Origin: Leidyana gryllorum EB-2025a | Lineage: Eukaryota; Apicomplexa | Direction of reading: 5' to 3' | DNA length: 64,000 nt | Assembly: GCA_048772705.1 (NCBI GenBank) | Contig: JBLWGC010000036.1 | Span: forward strand, 270,175 to 334,174 | Shown: piece after piece, positions 13,244 to 28,118 of the stretch | Layout: every line of letters starts with the position of its first letter | How positions within the stretch are numbered: the first letter of the stretch is position 1 | Made by a program: the position numbers and the translations under genes | Notes under the pieces: generated by a model | Told to the model about the DNA's origin: nothing | What the model saw: only the letters and a program-made list of their open reading frames with translations | Databases searched by the model: none

Positions 13244-15157
13244 TCAACTCATTTCGGGCTCCGATTCGCACTGATAGTTAGTTAGCACTCCATCTTTTGA
13301 TAGCGCTAAGTAGAAGTCGTCTGACAGCCTATCAAAGGATGCCGACGTGAAGCCCTTTGTACCCTGATACTGCACAACAAAGTCGTACTTCTTCTTGTCC
13401 TTTTGAGTGTAGAGCCGGATACCAGCATCAGTCGCCACCAGCAGGTGTTTTCCTGTATAAAGTGATAGAATTACTGCACACACCAAAGGGACCTACCGGA
13501 ATGATCAAACTCAGCATGAAGTGCTGCCGCACCCAAGTCGAGCTCCTGAATCACAGCGGTCTTTCGCAAATCCCATATCATCGCAGTGCCCCCTGAAGTC
13601 GCAGCCACCAGAGTGTATCCAATCTCATTGAAGGCAATCGTTGTTATGTCGCCTTTCACATTCGGAGGAATCGATGGCTCTGCTTTGAGCTCCCTCTTCT
13701 TCATGTCCCACACTGGCAGTTCACGCTGTGTGGCTCCCACAGCCACCATGCCATCGGGCTGGAAGGCCAAACACCTAATCTTGGACTGAGGCTTCACCCC
13801 ATCCATCCTCCATCCAATGGCGCATTGGGCGATGTCCAGTACAGTCCAGCTGTCTCCATTAGTACACACAGCTGCGTGAGTCCCAGACGGATGCAGCTCC
13901 ATATCCGTGACCGGTCCTTCTCCTACTTGGAACACATATGCACAGGACATTTTGAGCTCCTTAGGAATTAAGTCAGGGTTCTTCAAATCCACGAAGCGAC
14001 CGGACCCGCGGACAGTGGGACCGCTGGTCAGCCAAACCAGGTCATCGAGAGTGTTGTGTCCCTCATCTTTCCAGTATCTGATGCATCGAAGCACACACAT
14101 TTGAGACACACGCTTCTTTCCGTTGCACTCACCGGACAGTGCCGTCCTCTCCAGCAGTGAGGATCATGAACGCGGATTTGAAGGGAGCAGCGGACGAGCT
14201 GCTGGCGCGCAGGGCCGAGAGCGCCGATGGGGCCAAATGTGACTCCGAGGGGAAGAGCAGACAACGAATAGCGGTGATCCGGCCCTCGTGGCCGGATAGA
14301 GTGGCAAGAACGGCTTTGGTCTGCCAGTTTACGAGAATCAGGTGTCCGTTGTCACACCCGAGAGCCACAATAGCCGGGACTTTAGGTTTAGTGGGCTCTG
14401 TGATGCCGGCGATGGCAACTTCAAACGCCGTTATAGTGCCTTCAGGAGCCTTGTACTCTTCAGACTCTTTACATTGCTCCTTCATTTTATCTGCTGTGCG
14501 ATACTGCACAGTCCTCTGTTTACGAGCCGCCAGCAATGACTTTTGCAGCTCAGTCCAGCGCTGCGTCGTTCCTTCTATGTCGACAGCAGTGCGGGCCTTC
14601 TTGCTGGCGGGTTCCATGGATCCGGATCCTCCGGCTGCCTCAGCTTGCGAAAGCTTCTGTTGAGCTTCTTCCAGTTGTCGCCTTAGGAGGTCGATTTCCT
14701 CTATCTTCTGAGCCACAGCTCGGGTGGATCCGTCTCGGAGATATAAAAGGTTGGTGACCTGCATTCGAGCTTCATCGCGCTCCTTGTGCAGACGAAGATT
14801 CTCAATGCTTAATAAGTCAAACTGTTTCTGAACCGCACCCAATAAGTCGCCAACATCTCCGAGGATAACAGACGACGGCCTTTTGATCCCTGAGTCTGTG
14901 AGCAGAAGATTGTGTGTGTGGTGTTTGCGTCACACCGCTTACGTTTCAGCGCAATCAAGTCTTTCTTGCTCAAGGGGTTTCCAGTGACTGGACACGTAGC
15001 TGTCTTGGCTAGATGCTCCTCAATCAACCGGCGGTCATATAAGTGACCCTCTGTATGGGTTTGATTGACGTGGAAGGGTTTGTTATCGCAAGACTGTACC
15101 TGGAGTAACTACTGGGTCCGTTGGGACCTGGCCAGATATCTCGCATATGAATGACAT
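13244..15157 (-). CDS. PRP19: Pre-mRNA-processing factor 19 (U-box ubiquitin ligase, WD40)
   Basis: Five exons (15157-15100, 15050-14943, 14895-14133, 14077-13497, 13452-13244) encode 572 aa. The N-terminus MSFICEISGQVPTDPVV followed by GHLYDRRLIEEHL and CPVTGNPLSKKDL is the PRP19 U-box (residues 1-55), with the start codon at the expected place. Residues about 75-180 form a Leu/Glu/Lys coiled coil, which in this family makes the tetramer. From about residue 225 a WD40 propeller follows (blades such as AIVALGCDNGHLILVNW and FNEIGYTLVAATSGGTAMIW). PRP19 is the core of the NineTeen complex, which activates the spliceosome and ubiquitinates PRP3. The length is close to the usual 500-530 aa. Introns are 44-55 nt. 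The mitochondrial-protein gene lies 34 bp upstream on the same strand. Confidence 0.96.
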
Positions 15158-15191
15158 GCTGCACGAAACGGCCAAAAAAAGGAGCGTCAAC

Positions 15192-16012
15192 TCAGTAAAA
15201 AGCTTCGTGCTCGTTTTCCCAATGGAACTTGACCCTCTGCCTCATCATATTGATGCCTTTGCCCACTGACTCTTCCACTTTTGGTGTATATTCCGGACAC
15301 TCCTTGCGGATGAGAGCCACTCGCTTCAGCACAGCTTGGATATGCTCATCCAAGTTCGCTATTCCTTCCTTTGCTCCGTGCTCTGTAGAGAGTGTGGGTG
15401 TGTGATAGTCGGGGCTGGTTTGACGACTCACCGCGAGAGGTCACACGGTCTAGATACTCCATTATTTCATTCAGATGGTCGCGCAAATCTTCACAGATGA
15501 AGGTTACGTCGAGCAGAGTTGACAGTTTTAGCCATTCCTGCGCAATCTCGGGATCGGACAGCAATCCGGGGACGGTACGAGCCATCGTATGTAGCTTTTC
15601 ATACTCGGATTCCCAGAATGCCACATTCTGCAGGGAGATGTGGGTTGAATTGTCTCGCGGGGTTCAGGCAGACTCACCACACAGAAGTCAAGAGTGTCGC
15701 TCCAATTAGCAGCCAGGATGCCGCGGCGTAGTCGCTCAGATCTCTTATGAAAACGCTGTTGTTCTAGCGGTCCCGCAGTCTGGGGAGAGACGGCATTGAG
15801 CCATGCCGAGTCTTCAATCCAAGTTGTGCTGACGGGGCGAACAGACTTGGCAGATGATGTCCCTAACCACCCACGTGTCGCCTTGGGCGCGGCGATCCCA
15901 GTGTGGAGTGCCGCTGGGCTGGATAGAGAATTAGTACAGTACAGGCAGGCAGGCAGGAATATACTCACCGTAGGACGAAGGGCAATTTGGAGGAACTTCC
16001 AATACTGAGCAT
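15192..16012 (-). CDS. Small protein with likely mitochondrial presequence
   Basis: Four exons (16012-15969, 15918-15678, 15627-15432, 15382-15192) encode 223 aa; all three introns are 49-50 nt with GTGAGT donors. The first 50 residues have no acidic residue and are rich in Arg, Ser, Ala and Thr with hydrophobic patches, as expected of a mitochondrial targeting peptide ending near RPVSTTW. The mature part is soluble and helical, with many Trp, Glu and Arg (for example VKFHWENEHEAFY at the C-terminus). I do not recognise the family; a lineage-specific subunit of a mitochondrial complex is possible but unproven. The gene is divergent from MCM3, with 68 bp between start codons. Confidence 0.75.
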
Positions 16013-16080
16013 TATAGTCGATTAAAAGTCTTTTCGTATTAATTGTCCACTATTTCCTATTCATAGAACTTTAACGACGA

Positions 16081-18934
<2,854 letters not shown>

Positions 18935-19150
18935 TGAACACTTCTTGTTCCTTTAGGTGAATAAGAAGGTTTCAAGGGACCGCGGACAGGAATTCCATGG
19001 AACTGAATGGAAGGAGGGTCTTAAAGAGCTGCAAAGTGCCAATGTGTTAATGTAAGTTGCTCTCCAGCTGGGATGTCCATCACACTCTCAGGATGGTTGG
19101 AGATAGAGTGTACTTAGTGTAGATTAGTAATCGAAAAAAAGAATCGGTAG
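18935..19150. other. Intergenic region between MCM3 and PRP5
   Basis: These 216 bp hold the MCM3 3' flank and the PRP5 5' leader. An A-rich run (ATCGAAAAAAAGAATCGG) lies 10-25 bp before the PRP5 start. I see no gene or repeat. Confidence 0.5.
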
Positions 19151-22100
19151 ATGGGCGAGGAGGCAGGTTCACCTCCTGCGAAGAGGCCTCGACTGGACGA
19201 TGAAGGCAGAAACCGTGATAATGATGAGGCTGAGCGAAAGAAGAGGGAGCGAGCAGAGAAGTTCAGGCAACTGAGAGATGCCAAGAAACGAAAGGAGTCA
19301 GATGCACCGCCCCCCCCTCAACCTACAGTGGCGGGTCCTACATCGAGACCCACCCCAGTTGTTCCTGCGGCCGTCACTATGCCCGCTGTCGCGCCCAAGG
19401 TGGTCATTAGGAAGCCGAATTCCCGTATAAGTGTCAATCTGCGGATGGAGGCCGGGCCGCCCCCTCCAGACACTGCAACACCGCGTAGCTGTCGAGATGC
19501 GTTTAGTGCTCAGGAAGCGCTTTTTCAGGAGCTGCTGCCGCATAGTGCATCTGGCCCACTGAGTACCGACGGGAGCTCTCGCTCCGCGTTGCCGCTGGCA
19601 GAGTCGGACTCTCTGGACGAATATATGCAGCAAGTGGACAAGAGATACCGAGCGGATGTCGTGGACACATTGGAGAGAATGGCACGGACGCAGAGGCGGG
19701 AGGAGCGCGTCGCTGCCGCGACCGAAGCCGCGAGAGCCCAAACTCAACCCAAACAGTCAATTACATTGGATGAAATCTTGGAACACGGCGGAGAGTCAGA
19801 AACCCAAGAAGTGGATATCAGCTCTTTTATGAACGCTCTGCGTCAACACGAGCAGAAAGGCGAAGAGAGCCATTCTCCACCATCAGTCTCCACTCAATCT
19901 CAACAGCTGGCGATTCGAGATGAGCAACCCCCGCCCCCGTCAAGTCCCGAGCCCGCAGACAGTGATATGGCCAGTCCTCAAGAGGAGCCTCAAAGCAATG
20001 ACAGCATCCTTTTGGGGGTGGACGACGACGAAAATCAACAGGGCGCAATCGATGATTTTCTCAGTGCTCCGGGCGAGCCGGAAGCCTCTTACTTTGACTT
20101 GTTGGCGGTAAGCAATAAATGGCGACGGAGACTGAGTGCGGTGACATTTTACCTTTCCAGCAACACGGGTCCAAGAAAGAGCTCCAGTTGGTGGACCACT
20201 CGAAGATTGACTACGAGGACTTCACCAAGAATCTCTATATCCAAGTCCGAGAGATCACTCAAATGAAGGATCACGAAGTGGAAGCACTTCGACGAACAAA
20301 TGGAAACATTCGTGTCCGAGGCAAAGGGTGTCCGCGTCCGATCAAAGAGTTCTCTCAGTGTGGGCTCAAAGACGCTCTCCTTCAGGTGAATAGACCTGCT
20401 GCGATCTGCTCGCAAAAAGTAATCACTCGGTAGGTTCTGGCCAAGCGAGGATGCGATGTACCCTTCCCAATCCAGATGCAAGCTATTCCGGCGCTCATGG
20501 CAGGTGAGTACACCACCCCCGACCGAACCTTAATGGTCATCGTTGGTAGGCCGTAACGTAATAGGCATTGCTGAGACCGGCAGCGGTAAAACGTTGGCCT
20601 ACTTGCTACCACTTCTACGACATGTCTTGGCGCAACGCCCTCTCGCCGACGGTGAAGGACCTATCGGTCTCATAATCACTCCCACTCGGGAGTTAGCCCA
20701 GCAAATCGCTCAAGAAGCCAAGAGGTACTGCAATGCTGTCAAACTACGGTGTGCATTGGTCTATGGAGGTGGTGGAATTGGAGCTCAGCTCTCCGAGTTA
20801 AAAAGAGGAGCCGAAATTGTAGTCGGTACACCAGGAAGGATCACTGAAGTTCTCACAATCAACCGTGGGCGCATATGCAATCTTCGGGTAAGGCGCGCTC
20901 GGCACATTGAACCTGAAACTTCCATCAAATCAGCGTGTCACCTTCCTGGTTCTCGATGAGGCAGACAGAATGTTCGACTACGGATTCGGACCTCAAGTAG
21001 AGCGTATAATGAGTGAGTGGTCTCCCATGGTCACCAGTTGTCACTGTGCCGCCTAATAGGTAATGTGCGACCCGATGCCCAGATGGCCATGTTCTCGGCA
21101 ACCTTTCCGGCCATAATCGAAGGTGAGCCCATCTCCTCCTCCAACTGGCATCTCCTTCACAGGGTTGGCCCGTAAATGTATGTATAAACCATTGGAGATC
21201 ATCGTGGGCGAGAAAGGCCGAACTGCGAGCACAGTGACTCAATATGTCGAGGTGATGCCAGACAAAGAGGCCAAGTTTCTGCGGTGAGTGTGTTCGGGCC
21301 GTCTCCCACACACACACTGTTCTCCTCAGTTTATTGAAGATACTCGGCGAATGGTACGACCACGGTGAGTCTATCCTTATTTTCGCGAGTCGCCAAGTGG
21401 AGGTGGATGAGTTGGCTCTGCATCTCGGAAAGTTTGGATACGACTGTCTCATTCTGCACGGTGGTCAAGATCAAGAGGAACGAGAACTCGCCCTCGACGA
21501 CTTTAAACACAAACGCAAAACAATCCTGGTGGCAACCAGTATTGCTTCTCGCGGTTTGGATGTGAGATCTGTCGTGTTAGTCGTCAACTATACTCCTCCC
21601 GATCACTTGGAGGACTATGTCCACCGCATCGGGAGAACAGGGAGAGCCGGCAACATTGGGGTGGCATACACTTTCTTCACTCCTGATGAAGCTGACAAAG
21701 CCATGGATGTCGAACGTGCACTGTCTGAATCAGGTCAGAGAGTGCCTGAAGCTTTACACAGTCTCGTCGAGGAATACCAAGCCCAGCTGCAGGGCGGCAC
21801 TGTGAGGCATCGCAAAGTCAAAGGCTTCGGGGGACGCGGGTATAAGTTCACCGCTGCAGAGCGGAGTGCCCAACAAGAAGCGAAGCAGTACTGGAAAAAG
21901 GAGCTTGGTAGGCGAAACTCTCAAGGGGCACCGCAGTACACACACACTCTGTTTGTGCAGGTATTGGCGAGGAAGCCGTGGAGGAGGAGAATCCGGACGG
22001 CGACGGCGCTGGCTCGTCTGAGACAGCCGGAGGGTCATCTGTTGGACCGAGCAGTGGGGGAGCGGGACTTCCGTTGCGGCCGCCCGCGCCTCCTCCTCCT

Positions 22101-22856
22101 TCAGGTGGCAGCACGCCCAATGCGGCTCCAGCCACGCCGTCCGCCAATGCCGCTGGGCCCGGGAACATACAACCCAATATTTGGGAGGAGATCAACGCTC
22201 AGGCGGTGGCATTGGTCAACAACTGGACTGCTGCAATTCTTGATCCTGCTCAGAAAGCTCAACAGGTCGAGAGTCTGGTGCCTGCTATACGGCAGATCAT
22301 CGCACAACGTCATTCACTTCCCGTCGGCGGTGTTCCGGTCGCTGCTAATGGGCGTCCAATGCCCAATGTTTCTCAGATGGTCCAGGACGCAATCCAACCC
22401 CTCAAAGCTGGCCTTCCCAAGGGAACTGCCCGTCCACTTTCCCAGGCCGAATATATAGACCCTGTTACGAACAATTTCGTCACCTCCATATCCATAAATG
22501 ATTATCCTGCTCAGGCGCGGCACAAGGTTTCGCAAAAGGTGAGTGTGGACACACGTGTGCTGACTGACACTCGACTTCAGGAAACATTGAACCGCATATC
22601 GGAATCTACGGGCGCCGCTCTTCAGGTTCGCGGCGTCTACATCGATCCCGATCGACGACGGGCGGCCCCAATTCAATTAGGAGCAAAGGAGCTCCATATA
22701 GAAATCATAGCTCCAACACAAGTGGGAGCTCAGCGCGCTAGGTGAGTTGGCTGAGAAACTGAACTCAACTTGTGTGTGAACAGACGTGAGCTTCACTCCA
22801 TTTTGGAGACAGTGGCCAAGAAGCAGCTAAACGCCCCATCCAATGGCCGATGGTGA
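19151..22856 (+). CDS. PRP5: DEAD-box pre-mRNA splicing helicase PRP5/DDX46
   Basis: Eleven exons (19151-20107, 20161-20385, 20434-20503, 20550-20887, 20934-21012, 21060-21122, 21163-21283, 21330-21907, 21961-22538, 22581-22741, 22784-22856) encode 1,080 aa. The first 320 residues are charged and low in complexity (Lys/Arg/Glu, then Pro/Ser). The region [20 protein letters not shown] before the helicase core is diagnostic of PRP5/DDX46. Helicase motifs run Q-motif [21 protein letters not shown] (about residue 425), Ia PTRELAQQ, Ib TPGR, II DEAD, III SAT, V SRGLDV and [12 protein letters not shown]. The C-terminal third contains the family's conserved end region. PRP5 remodels U2 snRNP and proofreads the branch point before spliceosome assembly. 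Introns are 40-53 nt. Confidence 0.95.
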
Positions 22857-22937
22857 TCGATCACACGAGCGCGAGTGAGTATCACTCTCTATTAGTAGAC
22901 CAGCTCCCCAGCACCAATCTATAAAGCAATTATCTAT

Positions 22938-25170
22938 CTATAAAGCTCCCGCCGTCGGTATTTTGCGTCGCTTGGTGGTCTGGACCTTGGGAGAGCTGCT
23001 AATGTGTTGGCGTTTCCGACTGGTGCCTGGTCTCGACACCGGCTCGCCGTTCCGTTCCCCATTCCGATTGGCCGCCGCTTTCCTCACTCCCTTTCGCTTT
23101 GTGGGGGGAGGCAGATATTGTCGAAATAAAGCCGTCGCCATCGACTTGGGTATCTTGAGCCGGGAGGTCGTAAACCCTGCCGTCCGCACGTAATTATCGA
23201 GAGAGAGACAGACAGCCACTGCCTGCACTCACCGAGATGAGTGACCTTGTCTGCAGCTGTCATGTCTGCAATTAGTCGCATTCCTTCCGGCAGCCGACTG
23301 TTCAATGGTTGCTTGTGACCCAGACGGCGGCCATCATTACGCTTACTCTACCAAGTCTCGGTGACAGTTTGCCCTGTAAGACACCAGCACCGCTTGTTGG
23401 GCCCGCGCGTTTGGGGAAATCCCGACAATGAGGACCTGCGGTGACCTCGCGAGGTTCCCACCCGACACAATCCGGGTGAGGATTCCACACGCTCGTCGCA
23501 TCGCAAAGTGGGAGGACGCCAACTCTGGCACCAAGTCTTCATCGACATAACCCTCCAGAATGCCTTTTTGTCCCGCCAGCAGATCGCGGGCAACTGTACG
23601 ACTTGCGTTCCGTCGCGTGATGAGCCTCTCCACCTGCGTGCGAAGCGGGGAAACGACTTTTCCTTTATAGCCACAATTGCTTACCAACTGATGCATGTCG
23701 CGGCTGACTTTGAGGGCGTGGCGAGACAGCAGTAGAATGCTGGGAGCGTGAGGCCACTCTTCAGATCCGGAGAGGCTGTCAACGCAATTGCATTCACACA
23801 CACACGAACACACACATCCATCAATACCTCTCCAACAACTTGAGACAGTGCATGAACCGTCGCAGCTGAGAACTGGCGTGCGACGCTGCTCGTTGGGGCT
23901 TTTTGACCTCTTCAAGGGCGAGCCGCTCGGTGTCTTCGGCCTCCGCCGCTGTTATAGATGCATGGCTTTCGGTGTCCCCCCTAATGCTGCCCACCACAAA
24001 GCGTGTCCATTGTCATGGCGTGGCCCAGGAGCAGCGAGAAGTCGATGTTGGTGATAAAGTCGGGGAGATCTTTCTGCATTGGAAGAATAGGGGCAAAGCT
24101 GTATTGGTCTGTAGCCATCACTTTTACAGAGCAGACGGCCAACTGGGAACTGGAGGGTATTTCTCACCTCGACAAGTGTGACATAGAACGCTGGCACCGT
24201 CACGTCAAACTTGAGTTGGGCCGTCATGGGGTTGTTAGCCACGAGCTTGGTGAGTGCCGCCCTGCACACGTCATGGGCAGCCAGCGAAAGAAGGCCCTCA
24301 CGGTAGAGTATTTCTCACTGCTTTCTTGACGGCTATATATTTCCATCGAGCAGGCAGGGGCTCACCAAGACAACTCGATCTGCGACCGCCGCCCATGAAG
24401 CCTACTTGGTGGTCAATATCTCCGTCTACAACCTGATGTAACGGGGTCGGTTACCTTGTCGAGTTGCATTTCGAGTCGGAACGACCCAAGATCAATGTGC
24501 AGATCACGCCGAGATCCAACGTTGAATACCTATGCGACCATTGCGGGACAATTTCAACGTTCTCTCACTCGTGTGGCCACAAAGAACGGACAACTTTGCA
24601 CTGCTTCGCCTATGGAGGTGAAGCGCATCAGCGGCATGAAGACCTCTTTGGGCTCAAAGCCAACACGAGAGGTGTCTCCAGAGCTCCGACATTCGCTGCG
24701 GGCTGCATAATGGAGAAGCAGAGGGGGCGAGAGAAAGTTTCTCACCTATCTTTGATACTCTTATACTCGTCGGCCAGTTGCTGAGTATATGTCTCATACT
24801 CGTCCCGCGATAGCGAATGGTTGACCAGATGGTAGGCAATACCAATCGAGGTGGTCCTGGGATTGGGACAGATTCATTATTCCGCGCGTGTCTCTCCTCA
24901 GACGTAACATACCAAATGCTCTGGATCGTCTCGCATCCGGCGTCTCTCAGCGCCTCTGCTATGATTGCGCACGAAGGAGCAGCGAAAAACTCGCCCCCAG
25001 TTGACGCCAGACACCCAAATAGACCTTCAGATGTGACCAAATCTGTTTCTTTCGATAACGTTAATCCATGCTCCAGATTCTCGGAGATTAGAGTCAACTC
25101 GTCGGCAGAGACGCACAAATGACATAAGGTCTGTTAAGATTATATCAGATACTGACTGAATGGGGGCGAT

Positions 25171-25221
<51 letters not shown>

Positions 25222-25758
25222 GGAAGAGTTCTTAGTGCAGTGCGGGGTAGTCCGGTGTTCAACGTACGTCTACCGTGTCATTTGGCAGCGATGTCTGACA
25301 GTACAGCGGATCGATTGGTCGATTAAAGTCAACAATGAACCAGTGATGAGTGTCGGAAACTTGTTGTTGTCGTTGTTGATGGGGAGGAGCCGAGTCCATG
25401 TCACTTTGCAATAATAGGACGCGGAGATCATGTCGAGCTCCCATATTGATGAAAATAATCCCAGGTGTCAGGACATTGCGAGCCTCGCAGAGGGCGTAGA
25501 CATTTCGGAGCTCAGCATAATCGGCCACAACATATAATCGGACGAGAACACCCAAGTGATCTGTCAGAAACCTCTACTCCGAACGTTGGGTTGGGAAAGA
25601 TTGATATATACCTGGAGGATGAACACCGAGCATAGGGCGTCAACATCAGTCGAAGAGAAAATTGTGGTAGACCTGCCAGTACATCCGTGGGCAATTAGCT
25701 TGGGGAAAAAAAGGCTGGGCGGAATCAGCAAGTCATTCAGCAGACTGGAGCTGCTCAT
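22938..25758 (-). CDS. CDC45: CDC45, replication initiation factor of the CMG helicase
   Basis: Thirteen exons: 25758-25612, 25573-25268, 25130-24913, 24856-24746, 24695-24569, 24529-24455, 24401-24366, 24296-24168, 24073-23995, 23948-23828, 23775-23347, 23297-23233 and 23176-22938 (693 aa; human 566). The N-terminal block IFSSTDVDALCSVFILQ matches human CDC45 SDVDALC, followed by PGIIFINMGARHDL and HHWFIVDFNRPI, which match the DHH-like core (ILINCGAN and FFVCDTHRP in human). The block VLIVGISPN near the C-terminus matches human VTVVGIPPE. CDC45 bridges MCM2-7 and GINS in the CMG helicase. The middle is divergent, so joins around exons 6-8 are less certain. Exon 7 is only 36 nt, and the intron before exon 8 uses a weak GAG acceptor. 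A possible 51-nt in-frame intron (23634-23684) lies inside exon 11. The basic tail (KRK, KRRK) looks like a nuclear signal. Confidence 0.88.
25173..25219. repeat. (GT)n microsatellite
   Basis: A 47-b perfect GT run on the + strand. It lies inside the 137-nt CDC45 intron 25131-25267, where it reads as CA in the transcript. This makes the intron more than twice as long as most of its neighbours. Confidence 0.98.
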
Positions 25759-25797
25759 GCTGGTTGACTTGCAGATATTTTTGTTCAAGCTTTTCGG

Positions 25798-27237
25798 ATG
25801 GAATGCGGGAGTGTCAGGCTTGCGAAGCTCAAGTCTTTCTGCGACGCCAAGCGACCCCCCCTCGGTAAGTTTAATCAGTCCACAGCACCCATTCGCTCTC
25901 CCATCAGACGACCTCAAGAGTTTTGCGTGGTGCGGGTTACCTGATGGCACGTCTTTCAAAGAACGCGCCCTGATATGGAATGTCATGTTGGGCTATCTGC
26001 CAGTCGATGCAGTCGGCCGTGAGAGTGGTGAGTGCAGCCGCCAAACTCGCATATCCGACCCACCGATCGCGTGCCGCGCACAGTTCTGCAGTCAAAACGT
26101 CGAAAGTACCATCAAAGCGTCGATATGTACTTTGGGGCCTATGTTGACTATGCCGACTCTGAGACCGAGGACCCCTCAGACGGAGAGGACGGCAAAACGG
26201 AGCCTCCCACCAGGCGCACTGGGTCTCGTTCGGACCTGCAATCAGACGCTTCTCCGGCTACACTCCCCTCCGTCCCCGCTGGGAGTATCGATCTCAAGCA
26301 GTTAAGGCAAATTCGAGCCGATCTTGCCCGGACACGTCCCCGCGGATTCGAAAAGCTCTTTTCGAATCGGAGAGTGCAATTTGTATTAACACGTTCGCTG
26401 TATATATGGGGAATCAAACATCCAGCCGCTGGCTACGTTCAAGGCATTAATGATCTGCTCGTCCCATTCTTCATCGTCTATCTCCTTGCCGAGCTTGAGG
26501 AAGCCGCCGCAGGAGGGGGGTGTCTGGTATCGCTCGACTCCCTCACCAGTCCTGACGAGAGACTGCTTGCCGATATGCCTCAAGCCCTCCTGAACGCTGA
26601 GGCCGATAGTTACTTTGCCTTCGATGCACTAATCGGCGACATACAGGTACGACGAGTGTCATTCTTCTTCGATCTATCTGTCTGTCATTCCCTGTGGTCA
26701 ATAGGATTTTTACATAAGCGGCCAGCCAGGGATCAACAGAGAGATGGAGACTCTGAAAGCCATAGTTCGACGAACTAAGCCCACTTTGGCGAGCCATCTG
26801 GACAGAGAAGGGGTGTCATTTCGAGACTTTGCCTTTCGATGGTACAATTGCCTGATGACTCGCGAGCTGCCGCCGGGGGCCATCATTCTGTTGTGGGACA
26901 CATTCCTAGCTGAAGGCCTCGAGAATCTGCCCTCCCTACTGAACTACATTTGCGCAGCCTTCATTGGGCGCTTCGAAAACGATCTGACGGCACAGTCCAG
27001 CTTCCAAGAGGTAGGCGGAGAGGCGTTCTTTACAGTGACAATTGCTTTACTGTTGACTGTAGATTATGATATTCATCCAGAACCCTCCGTCGCAGGACTG
27101 GGAGACTGGCGACATACGTGCTTTGACGTCCGAAGCGTAAGTGGTTCGATATAACGATAGCATCACATCGTCGTGTCTATAACAGATTCGTCCTAAAAAG
27201 CCTCTTTGAGAATTCGCCTAATCAGTTGGCGGCCTGA
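25798..27237 (+). CDS. TBC-domain RabGAP, TBC1D22-like
   Basis: Six exons (25798-25864, 25908-26027, 26084-26646, 26705-27010, 27063-27136, 27186-27237) encode 393 aa. The first exon is read in a different frame from the long open stretch around it: removing the 43-nt intron 25865-25907 gives MECGSVRLAKLKSFC then DDLKSFAWCGLPDG, which is the usual start of TBC1D22-type domains. The catalytic Arg finger lies in QIRADLARTRP (I-x-x-D-x-x-R) and the Gln finger in GYVQGIND. An acidic insert (residues about 85-135) sits before the Arg motif. TBC proteins accelerate GTP hydrolysis by Rab GTPases; the TBC1D22 group acts at the Golgi in animals. Its start is 39 bp from the divergent CDC45 start, and its last 16 coding bases overlap the end of the next gene. 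Confidence 0.9.
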
Positions 27238-27980
27238 GTCGGGTATTTGACCAACAATCTGACCGGCTCTCCTGCGGTGGTCTGTTGCTCCAATTGAGCG
27301 AGCGCGGATTGATCAATCACCGGAGCATCAATACGAGCAAGTGCAGACTCGAGTGCAGATGAGGCCTTCAGCGGCTTCTCAAGCACAAGCAGAGCACGCG
27401 GCTTCTCCAGCGCTTCGGGTTGCTCCTTAATAAGAGTCATGAGCATCCCTTCCTTGACATTGGGAACTTCGGATGTGAAGAGGTGACGGCCACGCTCGGC
27501 CGGAATCTCAATGTTGAGATTCTCGGTACCTACGGGCGGCACAGAGAGCCCAACGATGGATTCGTCAGCTGATGCGGCCGTGGACGCCCAGATCAAACCG
27601 GTCGAGACCAACTCAGCGTAGGGTGAGGTGGAGGGGTCTGTGGGTTTGAGGAGAGCAGATGCTTGGACGGCTCGAAGGTTCCCGTTTTGAGCGAGAGCCC
27701 GAACTGGTGATGGCAACACGGGGAAGTCAGCGGGTGTGGCATCAAATGTCCAATGGTCGATCTGATATTCGTTGCCGTCCAGAGCAATGCCACATTGGAA
27801 CTGATCAGATGGCTTCAAGGTGATAGAGTCGGCTAACGGGCGGGACAAAAGGATAGGAACCGTGGCTGCAGGATTGCACAAGACACTAATCTCAATATCG
27901 CGACGGTCGCCTTCCGCTGGAGTCACCAACCGGCCTTCAGTGGCAACGATACAAAGTAGCAGAGCGTAAGCAGCAATCAT
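27222..27980 (-). CDS. Secreted or luminal hypothetical protein
   Basis: A single open frame of 252 aa without introns. The N-terminus MIAAYALLLCIVATEG is a typical signal peptide with cleavage likely after residue 14-16. The mature part has two Cys, many Ala, Pro, Leu and Ser, and no membrane segment, so export or residence in the secretory pathway is likely. I do not recognise the family. The 3' end overlaps the last 16 coding bases of the TBC gene on the other strand. The start is 138 bp from that of divergent CAF1. Confidence 0.8.
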   Translation of the reverse strand: MIAAYALLLCIVATEGRLVTPAEGDRRDIEISVLCNPAATVPILLSRPLADSITLKPSDQFQCGIALDGNEYQIDHWTFDATPADFPVLPSPVRALAQNGNLRAVQASALLKPTDPSTSPYAELVSTGLIWASTAASADESIVGLSVPPVGTENLNIEIPAERGRHLFTSEVPNVKEGMLMTLIKEQPEALEKPRALLVLEKPLKASSALESALARIDAPVIDQSALAQLEQQTTAGEPVRLLVKYPTQAAN

Positions 27981-28118
27981 TATGCTTAGCTTTTGAGTGT
28001 TCTTGAGGTGTTCGAGCGACTCGGACTTATATTGTAAATCATTCTGACAACTAGATCGCCCAGAGGTTTTCCGCCGAAAAACATCTCTCTCTTAGTCTCG
28101 CGAATTTGTGAATCGTGA

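Noticed and set aside
24402-24432. 31-nt intron in CDC45 with donor GTTGTA
   Set aside because: The donor is poor. A 53-nt intron with a GTAACC donor ending at the same acceptor keeps phase and fits the family better.
25173-25219. GT run as part of a coding region
   Set aside because: It lies inside a CDC45 intron with good splice sites and interrupts no conserved block.
25556-26030. Long open frame across the start of the TBC gene as its N-terminus
   Set aside because: It begins with a GTG codon and reads through a good 43-nt intron. Splicing into another frame gives a proper TBC start with an ATG at 25798.
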